Part shown: positions 53,201 to 63,702 of the stretch, piece after piece
How positions within the stretch are numbered: the first letter of the stretch is position 1
How the letters are laid out: the number at the start of each line of letters is the position of its first letter
Source: Prinia subflava
Taxonomy: Eukaryota; Chordata; Aves; Passeriformes; Cisticolidae
Reading direction: 5' to 3'
NCBI RefSeq assembly: GCF_021018805.1
Contig: NC_086251.1
Location: 14,923,098-14,987,097, forward strand
Length of the DNA stretch: 64,000 nucleotides
Position numbers and translations under genes: made by a program
The notes under the pieces: generated by a model
Told to the model about the DNA's origin: nothing
Database searches by the model: none
Seen by the model: the letters and a program-made list of their open reading frames with translations, nothing else

Positions 53201-56200
53201 ACCTCTATAATAAAATGAATAAGGAATTGAAGTTGATGAGGATCAGTTAAAGGTAAGGATTAAAAACACAACCTCTCATGAAAACATTCCTTAATAGCTT
53301 TAAGTCAAGGAATTAGTTTCTCAGGAATTAATGTCTTGAATCCAAACTGCTTTATGATATAAAGAACAACAAATGAAAAGAGTTGATCAAACTCTAAAAA
53401 GAAATGACAGGAAACCTCTGCTGTATGAGGTAGAACATAGAATATGAAAGAGATGCAGATATTAAAGTGATTTCAGGTGCAATGAAAATCCCCTGTAAAG
53501 AAAGAATGGGGAAGAAATTGAAATGAGTTGTGCATTTTGCTTTATGTTACAGTACAAAATTTTGCCAGCAGCATGAAGGAAAAACAAAGCAAGTCTTAAA
53601 ACAGGCCAGCTTACATAAGAGGGAAAGACAGAGACAAAAATATTTATGCTGCGTTCCTTTTTTCTGATAAACTTGATAACTTGCTTGGACTCACTTTAAA
53701 ACTGTCAAACCACTGCAACCATGAAAATGGCAACTATTCCTCCAGATGGTTGCTTTTAACAACATCACTCTCTCATTACTTTTCACCCTTCCATTAGTTC
53801 TGCAGCCAAGCACTGCTCACCTGGCAGATAAAGATCAAAATGTCATTTTGAAATGGCAGAGTTTGTGAATTTATGCATTGTGTGTCGAGTGTTTATCCAC
53901 CCAGTTCCTTCCTGTGTCTTTCCAATGAGAAGAGTTTTTAGTTACTATCAAGACAGCTGCAATAACAAGTTTTTTATTATTACTACTCTGACCAGGATTA
54001 ATGTTATGGAAAAAAGAATTCAAACAGAACTCCAAGTATTTGTAACAGCCTCTTAAAATTCAACTACCTTCTGTGGGAAACACCACTTGAGAATTCACAT
54101 ACAGAAACAAATTTTAGACTACTAGATTTTGCGTTGTGGTGAGTTTATTAGTTAGAAAAGGCTTGTCCTTTCATGCAGCAAAATCTCTGTACACTGCAAT
54201 GTCTTTCTAAAGTATGTTTTTATCTTCCACAATGAGCAGAGAAGCATCATACTACAATATCCCTTCCCTCCATTTTCCTGAGTCCAAAAATCACTCTATT
54301 TTGCCTCCTTTCCACTAACTGGGGAACTGTCCAGAGTAAAGGAAGCAGCAAACGTTTGTATCAGTATCTCTAAAGTGAAGTGAATGCAGCCTTGTGGATT
54401 CACCAGACAATCCACTGGAGGGCAGGAAGAAAATGACATATAAATATTTTAATTTATTAATATATTATTAACTGTTTTAATTATTTAAGCCAAGAAAGTA
54501 ATGTATTTTAAGTAGTGTTTGTCTTTATCTTATCCTTTGTAAAATTTCTATTGTACGTATTTTACATTTTGCATATTACAGCATTATATGTCCATAATTT
54601 ATAAATAAATAAGTACAAATATATTGGGGGCTGCAGGCTCAGAAAAAAACTTTACTGATCCATAACATTTGGGAATCACTGGTTTATGACTTCAGCACCA
54701 GGAAACTGAAGCAACATTTCCTCCTTTGCTAGAAGGAGGTAAAAATACTTGTGGGAAGAACTGCTTGCAGGGGACAGTTCTCAAGTGGGCTGCATTTTTC
54801 AGTTATTCAGCTGCAAGTTTAATGCAGCGAATGATCTTCCAGAAAGAGTTAAGTGCTTCAGCTCACACTACATCTAGAAGCTGAACAACCCTTGAAATTC
54901 CCACAGGATCCTGATTGGAGTCTGGAGGCTGCCAAAGGCCATTCAAAATCTTATTCCAGATGATTTAGGTTCTGGTCCATTGCTCTTCCAAGAGATTTAA
55001 AATTCTAAATACATAAAATATGGTTTCAGCAATAACTTGTGCCACTGCATCACTTGGCCAGTTTTCTAATGCAGATGTAGAAACTCAGCCTATTTTTATA
55101 TAAATTCTTTTAAAACATTCACTAGCAAAACACCCCTGCTAGTCACTTGACACACTTTTTGTTGTTGTATAAAAACACCTACTGAATATTACATGTCTGT
55201 AATACCCACAGATAAGTATCAAGTAAGTGAAACACTGGAGTTACTAAAACTCTGGGGAATTTTATTTAAGGGGTATGCTCTACTAAGAAATAGCAAAGGA
55301 AAAGAAACCAAATTGTCAAAACTCACTCTTTAAAAATCAGGTTATCCTGACTAATGGCTTCTTTCTACCATTTCTGTTCCAGTGAGGATGACATCAAGCA
55401 CTTAACAGCTACACAATTTGAGATAAATTCTTTTACTCCACCTGAAAAGTTTCCAAGCAGCTCACAGCACTGATTGCAGCTTTGAAATTTTTAGTATAGC
55501 AGCCTCTAAAAATCAGAGTTGAGACATTTCTTACAAATAGCTAAGAAGTTTTTAACACATTTCTCTCACATACTTTGATGTCAAACAATGAACGCTATGA
55601 AACAGAAAACAACCAATTTGTTTTACCAGTCACACATCACAGCCCTGGCTGTTCCTTTTCCTTATGGAAGACTTCCACCCTCTTGTTAGCCTTAACTATG
55701 GCACCACACACTGAGCAACAGGAGAAGCAAAGAACACAAACACCACAAAATAGCTTCCCATGCCTGTCTTGCCTTTCCATCTCATCTACCTTTTCCACTT
55801 GCCTTTGTGTTTCATGCTCAGATGAGCTTCACCAGATCAACTACCCCTTTACACATGAATATCACTGTTACATAACCTCCTCTCATCTGCTCCAAGGTAA
55901 GAATCTGACCCTACAGCCCCTATCCACGGCAGCCTTCACCCTGTCCTCATCACAAAGATTCCCAGGAAAATACAGCTTCAACATGAAATCTGCTTTTGTT
56001 TTCATCTTCAGGGAATGCTCACTCTTCAAGCGTAATGAAGCCTCTTTTTACCTGTCTTTTCCAAATATTTTCTGTTTGACCACAAATACACACATAAACC
56101 AGCTTGTTTTAATTTACTTAATTTAAATTACTTGATTTTCTTCTCAATATATTATATTTTTGCCCTTAATCCCCTACTAAAAGAGCAGCCAAAGGATTTT

Positions 56201-56351
56201 TGTCCTCATAATTTTTCAAGAGACAACTGAACTTGGGTGCAAAACTGTGTGTGCAGCCACTATCAGTGACAAAGAACACTGCTTGCCTGCAACAAAGACA
56301 ACTTACAATTTACTGTTTGGGTGCCATGTTACTGCTTTTTAAATATCCTAC
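50285..56351. other. SERGEF intron, right part of the 19-kb intron
   Basis: This is intronic DNA with a CA repeat at 50.93 kb and an especially AT-rich stretch at about 54.44-54.62 kb. The plus-strand open frame at 55575-56126 (183 codons) is the longest in the window. It is antisense to the gene, rich in Ser, Thr and Phe, and resembles no protein I know. Confidence 0.8.
50929..50951. repeat. (CA)n microsatellite
   Basis: An imperfect CA repeat (one G interruption) lies downstream of the CR1 3' end at 50.1-50.3 kb. Shorter simple repeats occur at 38450-38460 (CA), 12057-12075 (GAAA) and 49437-49450 (ATC). Confidence 0.85.
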
Positions 56352-56510
56352 CTGTCTGTGCCACCAGGTGGGTCCAGCCACTCCAAACTGCTCCGATCTT
56401 TTCATGTGAGAAACACTGAGTGTCAATCTTCTTGGGCTCAGCAAGAAAGATGTCTCTGTTCACCAGCTGCCCGTGTTTGTTGCTGCCCCAGACATACAGG
56501 TGTCCTTCAC
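56352..56510 (-). CDS. SERGEF: SERGEF internal exon (fifth visible)
   Basis: This exon is 159 nt, phase 1-1 (two bases, 52 codons, one base). The acceptor is TCTGTTGTAG and the donor is CAG|GTAGGA. The product starts EGHLYVWGSNKHGQLVNRD and ends AVWSGWTHLVAQT. It therefore carries one complete RCC1 repeat: the first signature VWGSNKHGQL, an intervening loop (FLAEPKKIDTQCFSHEKIG), then the second signature WSGWTHLVAQ, in which Trp replaces Ala/Cys before Ser-Gly, as in other SERGEF proteins. This is the longest and best-conserved exon in the window and the strongest single piece of evidence for the gene identity. The intron after it is about 19 kb. Confidence 0.97.
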
Positions 56511-59500
56511 CTACAACAGACAGAGAAGTAAAATCTGTTTAAAGGGATGTAGATCTAATACCACCAGATTCAGGCTCTGTCTCAGTTCAATGATGTTGAG
56601 GAAAGAACATTTCATTCAGTTTGTATTCTCACTGTATGCTTTTTACTACCATTCTTTACCATTGTAACTGGGATATCAGAAGTATTTGCAAGGGCCTTAA
56701 CAACACAGCCTATTTTCTGAGGGCTACACAGACTCCCTGTAGCAACGAGAGCTTCCAGGTCAAACTGCCTAGATGTTTATAGCAAAGAGTAATTTTTATC
56801 AAAAAGCTAACCACAGTAGTGAATTTCTCTGAGTAAAAGAAAATGCATCTCGGAGACGTTCACAGAGCAGTCCCTCTCTGTCCACCCTGTCCTTGCAGGC
56901 CAGCTATTATTTCCACTCCAAAGCTTTAATTACATCCAGTAAATAACTTCCAGGACTGCAGCAAATAATTCAAAGCCTGGATGGCTGCTCCTGCTCTGCT
57001 TTACAGTCTCCCAGCCTCCCTACAAGAGCTAGACTCCCAGCTCTGCTCATACCAATTCCACCTCCTTCAGCTCGAGCAAATTCAGTAAATCCCCCAAAGC
57101 AGGGACAGTCCAGTGCTCCTGGACTCACCTTGCACAGTCACTTCCTAAAGGAATTGGACATGCAGCTATGAACACACTACTAAAGCAGGCATCACCCATC
57201 ACAGGGCGAAATTAAAATATCATCATGCCAGACAGTTGAGACACTTCTGTAAACACTCCATATCTTCTCCACTCCTGTTCTAGAACAAGCATTTCTTCAA
57301 ATGCACACTCCAGGATTCCAACCACAGGGATAAATCTTTTTACAGAAAAACCCACAGTACTTTATATCAATGCAAGCTGGGATTGCTCACAGCCTAACAA
57401 CCAGTGGACACCAACACAGTGACTGCTCAGATGAGTCCTTCTGCAGGACATGACATATCATTAGTTCCATCTTTTCATGACAAAACCATTCCTCCCAGGT
57501 CCTAGCCTCCACAGGCCTAGGATTAAAAAAAAAAATCCACAGAAAACACTTAAAGAGAACATGAGCTGTCAGGCCTCCCTAAAGTCTTTGCCAGCCTGCA
57601 CAAGCTGGAAGCATAAGAAATAAATCTTGCACACATGATCTTGTACTTTACTGTGGGCCCAAAAAGACTGGAAGCCATATAAGTTCCAGGGTGGAATTGT
57701 CTGGAGCACTATCAAGGCATCAGGATGTCTCAGGTCAGCACTGAACTCATTACAACCACCATGGCAGAAGTAAATATTTCAGAGAGAAAAGAACAAATAA
57801 AGCAGAACGTAGGCTACAGTATATTTAATAATCTGAGTTTGGTAACAGCAACAGAAAGAGTAAGCCAGGAGAATTCCATTATACTACTCCTGGTGAAAAA
57901 CAGGCAAGGAATGGGAGTGGGGGGAGAAGCCAGCACTGACAGTCATCTGCAGGACTTGCCATGTTCCTCTTTAAAACAACACAACTGAAATGAAAAGGAA
58001 AAAAAGTCAAGCAATTGTTTCATTCAAATTTTTGAATTCTCCCCTGAAATTAATAAACTCCTTCCCAGCATGAAATACACACTTCTGGAAAGAGGGGAAA
58101 AAAAAAAAAGAAGAGGTGACAGAAACACAACAAATTAAAACACTGTGGCTATTCATGTTCCACATTAAAATGCACTGCCTCTGTCACCTCTTTTACAGAA
58201 GGTGTATTTGCTTTATCCTGGGAAAAGTCACATGCTCAACCCTCATCTCATTTCTTGAGTAGGTTTGAACAAAAACTTAGACACTGAGTCTTAGCACCAT
58301 ATTCTCAGCCCTGGAGGGTGTTCAGGGCAGTTTGGATACCAGTAGACTCTACCATCCTTTTTTCCAAGAACCCTTATTCATGTTTACAACAACCCACATC
58401 AACAGCTGTGTCCCAAACCTGCCTGGCTGCAGGTATTTGATATTCCATCAGCAGGGGACTCATGGAACAGAGGCAGAGAAAACTGCACCACAGTGTAAGG
58501 CATTCCTAGAAAAAAAAGACCCATTTAAATATTACACCCTGCAGTAGTATCTTTATTATATCAAGCATCTTTAAAATGCAAAATATTTTAAGTAATAACC
58601 ATCTTGCAGGATGAAGGGCAGCAACAGCATCACATTATAAAAGTCTTTGGCACTTACTTTGTCAATCTTGGTCCCCCTGCTGCCAAATAGAGCGCTCTCT
58701 TATATAAAAAGCAAGAGCATGAAAGAATAATCTGCTCACTGTCTAAATAGAGAGTGCCAATTATCTAAAGTAGATTTTATTTGTTCTTGCAGTTTGTCTT
58801 CACTAATCTTGCATACACTTTGCATCTCTGAATTCAATACAATTTACATCTTGGAACATCTCCCTGTACAACTAAATCTCTACAGATCTGCATAAGCAAA
58901 TACTCCAGTCCTCCTTTAATGATGACAGAGGTACCAGATGGCTGCAGATTTGCTAAGAACTTGTTCCTGTGAAGTTTGGCAAAGACTTGTCTTCATAAGG
59001 TTCAATATATTTTACACACTTCAAAACTGTAAGATTACAGCATGAAAGCTATTCTGTTTCCCCTTCTCCCAATCTGTCAAAATAAAAAGAAATCTTTATT
59101 AGACTTTCATTACTGGATACTCAGTACTCCAGCATGGGAACACTGCCTAAGGATCAAAGAACAAATGGCAGATATTATGAAAGTGCCTGATGAATTAAAG
59201 CAACTTCCTACTCTTGAAATAAGCTTTGTGCTCTTACACCACAGATCTGCACACTGTCACAGTGGAGCCTAAGGCACCTCAGACAGCTCCAGGCCCTCAC
59301 ACCCCTGCACTGCCCCAGGCAGAGGCATTAGCTCACACTGCTGTGGCTACCCTGCTTCTGGGAAAACCACCCAGCACACCCCTTCTCCACGGGCAAAGGG
59401 TTGCACTGGTTCCAGCAGTAACCAGTTACCCAAGAGGGCATCCTGCTGCAGCTCCAGAGACTTACAAATCCTTTAATGGTTTCTAGCCATTAAGAACCCA

Positions 59501-59752
59501 GACCCTGAATTACATAAGGGCTAAGCTCACACTTGATCCCAAGAAAAACACACAAAATTCAGAGGACTTGAAACATGAGTCCAGCTCTTAAAACAAATGG
59601 AAGTTCTCAGAGTGCAAAACTACTACAAAACAGTTACCAGCACTAACTAGGCCAGGTCAAATTTAACCGGTTTTACCAAAACTGACATTTCAAAAGCAGA
59701 GGAACCTTTGAAGGGTGAGATGAGGACTTTCACCTCTATACCTGAGGCCTAC
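56511..59752. other. SERGEF intron, 3242 nt
   Basis: This intron lies between the fourth and fifth visible exons. A GC-richer patch is present at about 59.26-59.47 kb and an A run near 58.09 kb. No repeat family, RNA gene or extra exon was recognised. Confidence 0.85.
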
Positions 59753-59815
59753 CTGTGAGGGACACCGAATGATAGGAGCCTGCAGCAACTGTCTTCACCT
59801 TTACATCTTCCAGGC
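59753..59815 (-). CDS. SERGEF: SERGEF internal exon (fourth visible)
   Basis: This exon is 63 nt, phase 1-1 (two bases, 20 codons, one base). The acceptor is TTTTTCTAG and the donor is CAG|GTAGGC. It encodes LEDVKVKTVAAGSYHSVSLT, and the split Gly codon (G|GC) before LED restores the family motif xxGLE. AAGSYHSVSL is an RCC1-repeat second signature with the conserved Gly and His. The intron separating it from the previous exon is only 298 nt, by far the shortest here, so the two exons are likely to be recognised together during splicing (inference). The next intron is 3242 nt. Confidence 0.93.
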
Positions 59816-60113
59816 CTAGAAAAAATGCAGTCACATAAAATTTCTACAGCAGGTATCAATTCACACACCAACATGCATATGAGTGTAACAGGATGGTGAT
59901 GACTTCTATAAAAAAGGGCTCTGCCTTTGGGCCCCAGACATGGCAGGACTCATCTTCCCCACAGATCATGATGTCTATGACCATTCTTATCCTTCAGGCA
60001 CTCCACTACATGTTTACAATACTATATGGCCTTATAAAAATGAAGATACGTACCACTCCAAATTATATTTCTGCTCTACCCACCCACCCAAAGGAAGCAG
60101 ATTCCTGGATTAC

Positions 60114-60227
60114 CTGCCACTTCACAGGGTTCCTTTGCTGTCAAGAACAGAGGGAGGGTTTTTCCTTGGCTTGCACGCTTTGCCAGAGATGCCATCCCAG
60201 TCCCCCACTGCAGCACCAAACCGCCGT
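60114..60227 (-). CDS. SERGEF: SERGEF internal exon (third visible)
   Basis: This exon is 114 nt: two bases, 37 codons and one base, so it is a symmetric phase 1-1 exon. The acceptor is TCTCTGACAAG, an AAG acceptor, less common than CAG or TAG but preceded by a pyrimidine-rich tract. The donor is CAG|GTAATC. The product reads GGLVLQWGTGMASLAKRASQ, continues through GKTLPLFLTAKEP and ends CEVAG across the next junction. QWGTG is the start of an RCC1 repeat. The long loop with TLPLF.TAKEP is diagnostic of SERGEF rather than generic RCC1 proteins. It was located from the gap between its neighbours and confirmed by splice sites and phase. An antisense open frame of 170 codons (59893-60405, plus strand) overlaps it and is not a gene. 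Confidence 0.93.
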
Positions 60228-61336
60228 CTTGTCAGAGAAAACACAAATAAAAGAGATTAAAACACATCAACCACCAACAAAAATCACTTCACACATTAAT
60301 GAACAGTCATTTGTTCAAGTCATTTTCACCGATTCAAATTACACTTTAAAGGACCTTTATGCCAAAAAACATTCAGATAACCCTAGTGAAGTCAGCAAGC
60401 AATAAACAGCTGTAGTCTCAATATATAGGTGAGAAAACTAAGAGGCTGGGAAACTATTGGAGACTCAGTAACAGAAGTCCTGTGATTGCACTACCTCAGG
60501 AATGGTTACAAAGTTCTTGTACTTTCTCTTCCCTTTCCCTCTCTTGATGCCAATTTGTGCAGTGCAGCACAGGGAATCTCCAATTCCCATTATTCATACA
60601 AGCACCAGAGATCTCACTATTCTTCCAAGAATAGTGAGATCTCCTCCTGTGCACTTTCAGCTCCACTACCTGGAATCCATACTGAAGTTCATGCAAAACT
60701 AAACCAAATACAAGAGCAGGTATAGTTTGTTTTTCCTCAGTTTTAACACAACCACACTAAAAGGAAGGGTTTGATTTTTACTGTTACACCATGAACAAAT
60801 TCAGAGTCTCTAGTAACAGCAGGAGAAATATTTCGTTTAATTCTTGTGATTTTCCAGGTGTCAATTTCAATTACATGATTTTAAAAGCCACTATTTATGT
60901 GGAGTTCCATTTTGAAGCACCTTATACAAACTGAAATTACTTTGCATACTATAACAAGTTCAAATCCTAAAATACTTTGATTGATCAGAAACCCTTTTTC
61001 CTGAAAAAATCTTTTATGTTTTGTTTCAAAATAAGAAGGAAATTAGTATGTTTTCGATCCATCAGAAAATTAACTTGTTAATAAACCCTCACTCTGAATT
61101 CTTGGAAAGTTTTTCCCCATGATTTTCCAGGAAGATGGTTCTAGAATGTTTACTATTCATGTTACTTTGTCCCAAAATCTTACAGTCATTACTTTAAGGT
61201 GTATTTTTCCCATGATATTCAAAATAAATAGTAGGCTAGATAAGTTTCATCCTTTTTTCCTCCCTCTCCTCCTCCAAGCCATTAAAATTCCCTTTCATTT
61301 ATTACTGAAAAGATATTAAAATTATGACATACTTAC
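60228..61336. other. SERGEF intron, 1109 nt
   Basis: This intron lies between the second and third visible exons. Its one notable content is the perfect palindrome at 60608-60643. The rest is AT-rich. Confidence 0.9.
60608..60643. repeat. Perfect 36-nt palindrome (17-bp arms, 2-nt spacer)
   Basis: The left arm is GAGATCTCACTATTCTT, the spacer is CC and the right arm is AAGAATAGTGAGATCTC, with no mismatches. A further GCAC (60602-60605) and GTGC (60649-60652) could pair after a small internal loop. It lies in a SERGEF intron of 1109 nt, between the second and third visible exons. Transcribed from either strand it would fold into a tight hairpin. The stem is short for a microRNA precursor. Confidence 0.95.
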
Positions 61337-61397
61337 CTGTAGCAGCAAGGGCATGTCTCAGTCCTGCAGCAACATTCACCACCTTCTCTTTGAGAGA
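61337..61397 (-). CDS. SERGEF: SERGEF internal exon (second visible)
   Basis: This short exon of 61 nt has the acceptor TTTGCTTAG and a full-consensus donor CAG|GTAAGT. It starts in phase 0 and ends in phase 1, giving 20 codons plus one base. The product is SLKEKVVNVAAGLRHALAAT. A(A/C)G-x-x-H-x-x-A is the second conserved signature of an RCC1 repeat, the strand that packs at the propeller core, and the conserved Gly and His are both present. The preceding KEKVV matches the family. Joining to the next exon gives a GAC codon (Asp). Its small size and isolation in AT-rich intron make it easy to miss with ab initio prediction. The phase fit on both sides is what supports it. Confidence 0.94.
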
Positions 61398-62522
61398 CTA
61401 AGCAAATAAAAAAAAATTATAATTTAGTTGCTTTTTGCATCTATTGCCTCTAAAAACAACAAACCAAACAGAAGAGGAAAACTACGAAAATACTGCTCAC
61501 AATTCCAGCCTGCATGTCCCAATGCATATCAACATTTTGCATCACAAAGTAAGTAAATTTTGACCAATAAAAATTAGTGGGAACATCTTCAAGAAATAAA
61601 AAATAATCAGCAAAGCAACTGGATGCACAGCATTTTGGCAATAAATAAAAAACCACAGTCAAAATATTCTGATGAAAGAAGAAACGTTGGTGATACAAAT
61701 ATGTTTATTTATTAATTTTAACTCGGTGTTCCTCAAGAATTACACCAAAACTTCCACAGTAAATACTGGTGATAGGCAGTACTATGTTGCATTAAGCTGC
61801 CAAATTACTGATGGAATTTTGTTTTCCATTGGAGAAAACCTTGAAAGTTTCCCTCCACACCAACAGATCTCAAGAATTATGTAAAATTTCCCTCTTCTGT
61901 TACCTCCTATCCCATCCTGTCTTGGTCTTACAGGGTTTGGCAAACCCTCTAGATATCTATCCTTGGTGGAAAAGCAGCATGTTTATTTAAAAGAGGTGGC
62001 ATCAAGCACAAGAATTTAAGGGATACCAACCAAAAGAGCAAATATTTAGCATGAATAGTTTGTTTAGTGAGGGATGAGAGAAACTCACATCAGCACTGCC
62101 AATACTACCAAATTTTAAGGTACCACACTGCAATGGATGCTCTCAGGAAACATCAAGGGCACAGAAACATCAAGTGAACTAACTCCTACTCACTAGAGTC
62201 ACCTAAGGGATCAGCTGCCCTCCTTCTCCTACAGCAAAAAAGCAACAAAGGAATATCTGGCATGAGCCATGATGCTGAATAATTTCTTGTCTGAGAAGTG
62301 AAAGAGTCAACTTTCTGTTAGAAATGGGAAACTTCTTCATACAGCAAGAAAAGCAGCCTTAGCCTTTCAATTCACCTTTGGGCCTCAACTTTATAAGCTT
62401 ATCTGTAGCAGAGAGGCACTATAAAAAATTAGTTGAAGAGTCTGGCTTAATGCCCATTGAGGTCAGATGACCTCTGTAGCTGCTGGAAGCAATATAAAGC
62501 ACAATACCTGCTAAATCTTTAC
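61398..62522. other. SERGEF intron, 1125 nt
   Basis: This intron lies between the first and second visible exons. It is AT-rich and I see no repeat or RNA gene in it. Confidence 0.9.
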
Positions 62523-62617
62523 CTCAATCTTTTGTGGAATCAAGCACAGGCCTGAAATTTGAGGAAGTCCCAGCTGTCCAAAAGAGTTTGACCCACAGGA
62601 CAACACTAGGCCAGATC
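62523..62617 (-). CDS. SERGEF: SERGEF internal exon (first visible in transcription order)
   Basis: This exon is 95 nt. Transcription enters after the acceptor TTTTTTGCAG and leaves at the donor GAG|GTAAAG. The first two bases (GA) complete a codon begun in an upstream exon outside the window, followed by 31 full codons. The exon ends in phase 0. The product begins SGLVLSCGSNSFGQLG and ends IPQKIE. GSNSFGQLG is the classic W/C-G-x-N-x-x-G-Q-L-G core of an RCC1 repeat, and the Cys before the Gly agrees with the SERGEF family (SCGSNSFGQLG). The tail LPQISGLCLIPQKIE is the inter-blade loop and varies among species. No stop or frameshift is present. Identity is firm from the motif and from the in-phase fit with the next five exons. 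Confidence 0.95.
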
Positions 62618-62871
62618 CTGCAAAAAATCAAGTGTTAGAGCAGGATCAGTAAACCCATGAGCAACAGCACTGTAACATTATAACAAGCACAGTAACACAG
62701 CCAAGTAGCTCAAGAAATGACCTAACATGTCCCATTACAAAGCCCCTGAGACCAAAGGCTTCTGGTCTTACACACCATGTCCAGGAAAGGTCTCAAGTTC
62801 ACTGGGACACAAGGAACAGAGAGTGATTAGCTTGCAAGGCAAGCAGCTTAAAACCTGTGAGTGCCAGCACA

Positions 62872-63221
62872 GAGAGTCACAGAACAGTTTGGGTTGGGAG
62901 GGACCTAAAGATCATCCAGTTCCAGTCCCCTGCCATGGGCAGGGACACCTTCCACTAGATCAGGCTGCTCAGAGCCCCATCCAGCTTGGCCTTGAACACT
63001 ACCAGGGATGGGGCATCCACAGCTTCTCTGGGCAACCTGTGCCAGCACCTCACCACCCTCCCAGGAAAGAGATTCTTCCTACTAACTAATCTAAACCTGT
63101 CCTTTTTCAGTTTAAATCCTTTGCCCTTTGTCCTATCTCTACAAGCCCTTGTAAAAAGTTCCTCTGCAGCTTTCCTTTGGCTCCTTGAAGGTTCTGAAAG
63201 GTTGCTATAAGGTCACTCCTA
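62872..63221 (-). mobile_element. CR1 LINE 3' portion, left piece of a split copy
   Basis: The plus strand begins GAGTCACAGAACAGTTTGGG, followed by TTGGGAGGGACCTAAAGATC. It continues through CCTGCCATGGGCAGGGACAC, GGGGCATCCACAGCTTCTCT and TCTAAACCTGTCC, up to GGTTGCTATAAGGTCACTCC. This is a close reverse-complement match to a CR1 3' region, better preserved than the copy at 21.7 kb. The match stops after GGTCACTCC. The next CR1 bases in the family appear about 480 bp to the right, where the second piece begins. Confidence 0.93.
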
Positions 63222-63702
63222 TCACAGATGTCCCAGGGCAGGTGCAGCCTTTAGTTTATGATGGGGCTGTGCTGCTTTGTGACCACAATGCACCATACAA
63301 TACAAGGCATTATAATTACAGGGGTACAGTAGTTCCTTTGCTAAATCTATGTCTGATGTGCAAAATACAGAAAACCATGGCCTTAGTTATGCCTTTTTTA
63401 TTCAAAGTAGGTAGTACTTACTATTCACTGCTCCACTGATGTCAGAGTGTTTTCTCATGTGGATGGGACTACTCAAGTAAGGAGCTACTAAGATTGATTA
63501 TGGATGTCATGACCAGATACTTGATAATAGTTGTAAACAAGTCCTGAATCCATTACTCTGAGAATTTTTGAAAGTGATCATCAGTAGCATTTGCTATAAA
63601 GATAAAGCCATCGTTCAATTATGCCATGTTTCAGAGAATGGCTAAATCCTGAATTCATTGCTAAATGAAATTCCATATAAGGTTAAGAGAATTTGTCCAG
63701 GG
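63222..63702. mobile_element. Unidentified ~480-bp sequence inserted within a CR1 copy
   Basis: This stretch separates two adjoining parts of one CR1 copy and has no CR1 similarity that I can see. It is AT-rich and has no coding potential of note. An 8-bp word TATAAGGT occurs at 63207-63214 and again at 63677-63684 and could be a target-site duplication, but the sequence after the second copy does not resume CR1 cleanly. I see no terminal inverted repeats, and a TG...CA long-terminal-repeat outline is not convincing. It could be a solo LTR, a DNA transposon relic or a non-transposon insertion. Confidence 0.5.

Larger units (their letters stand above)
37216..62617 (-). other. SERGEF: SERGEF gene, visible internal part (six exons, five complete introns)
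   Basis: Six exons on the minus strand join through GT-AG introns into one open frame of about 216 codons. Recurrent RCC1-repeat signatures are visible: SCGSNSFGQLG, AAGLRHALAAT, LQWGTG, AAGSYHSVSLT, VWGSNKHGQL, WSGWTHLVAQT and TWGRVNYGQLG. Order and wording match vertebrate SERGEF (secretion-regulating guanine nucleotide exchange factor, also called DelGEF) rather than RCC1, RPGR or HERC proteins. The family forms a beta-propeller. SERGEF is reported to bind the exocyst subunit Sec5 and to influence secretion, while its exchange activity is less well established. The complete introns are 1125, 1109, 298, 3242 and 18978 nt long. The intron after the last exon continues to the left edge, so it is at least 37 kb. 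The N-terminal exons lie to the right of the window and the C-terminal end was not found. No promoter, start codon, stop codon or polyadenylation site of the gene can be identified here. Confidence 0.95.

Noticed and set aside
59893..60405. 170-codon plus-strand open frame
   Set aside because: It is antisense to the SERGEF exon at 60114-60227. Part of its openness reflects the real exon on the other strand, and the rest reads as translated intron.
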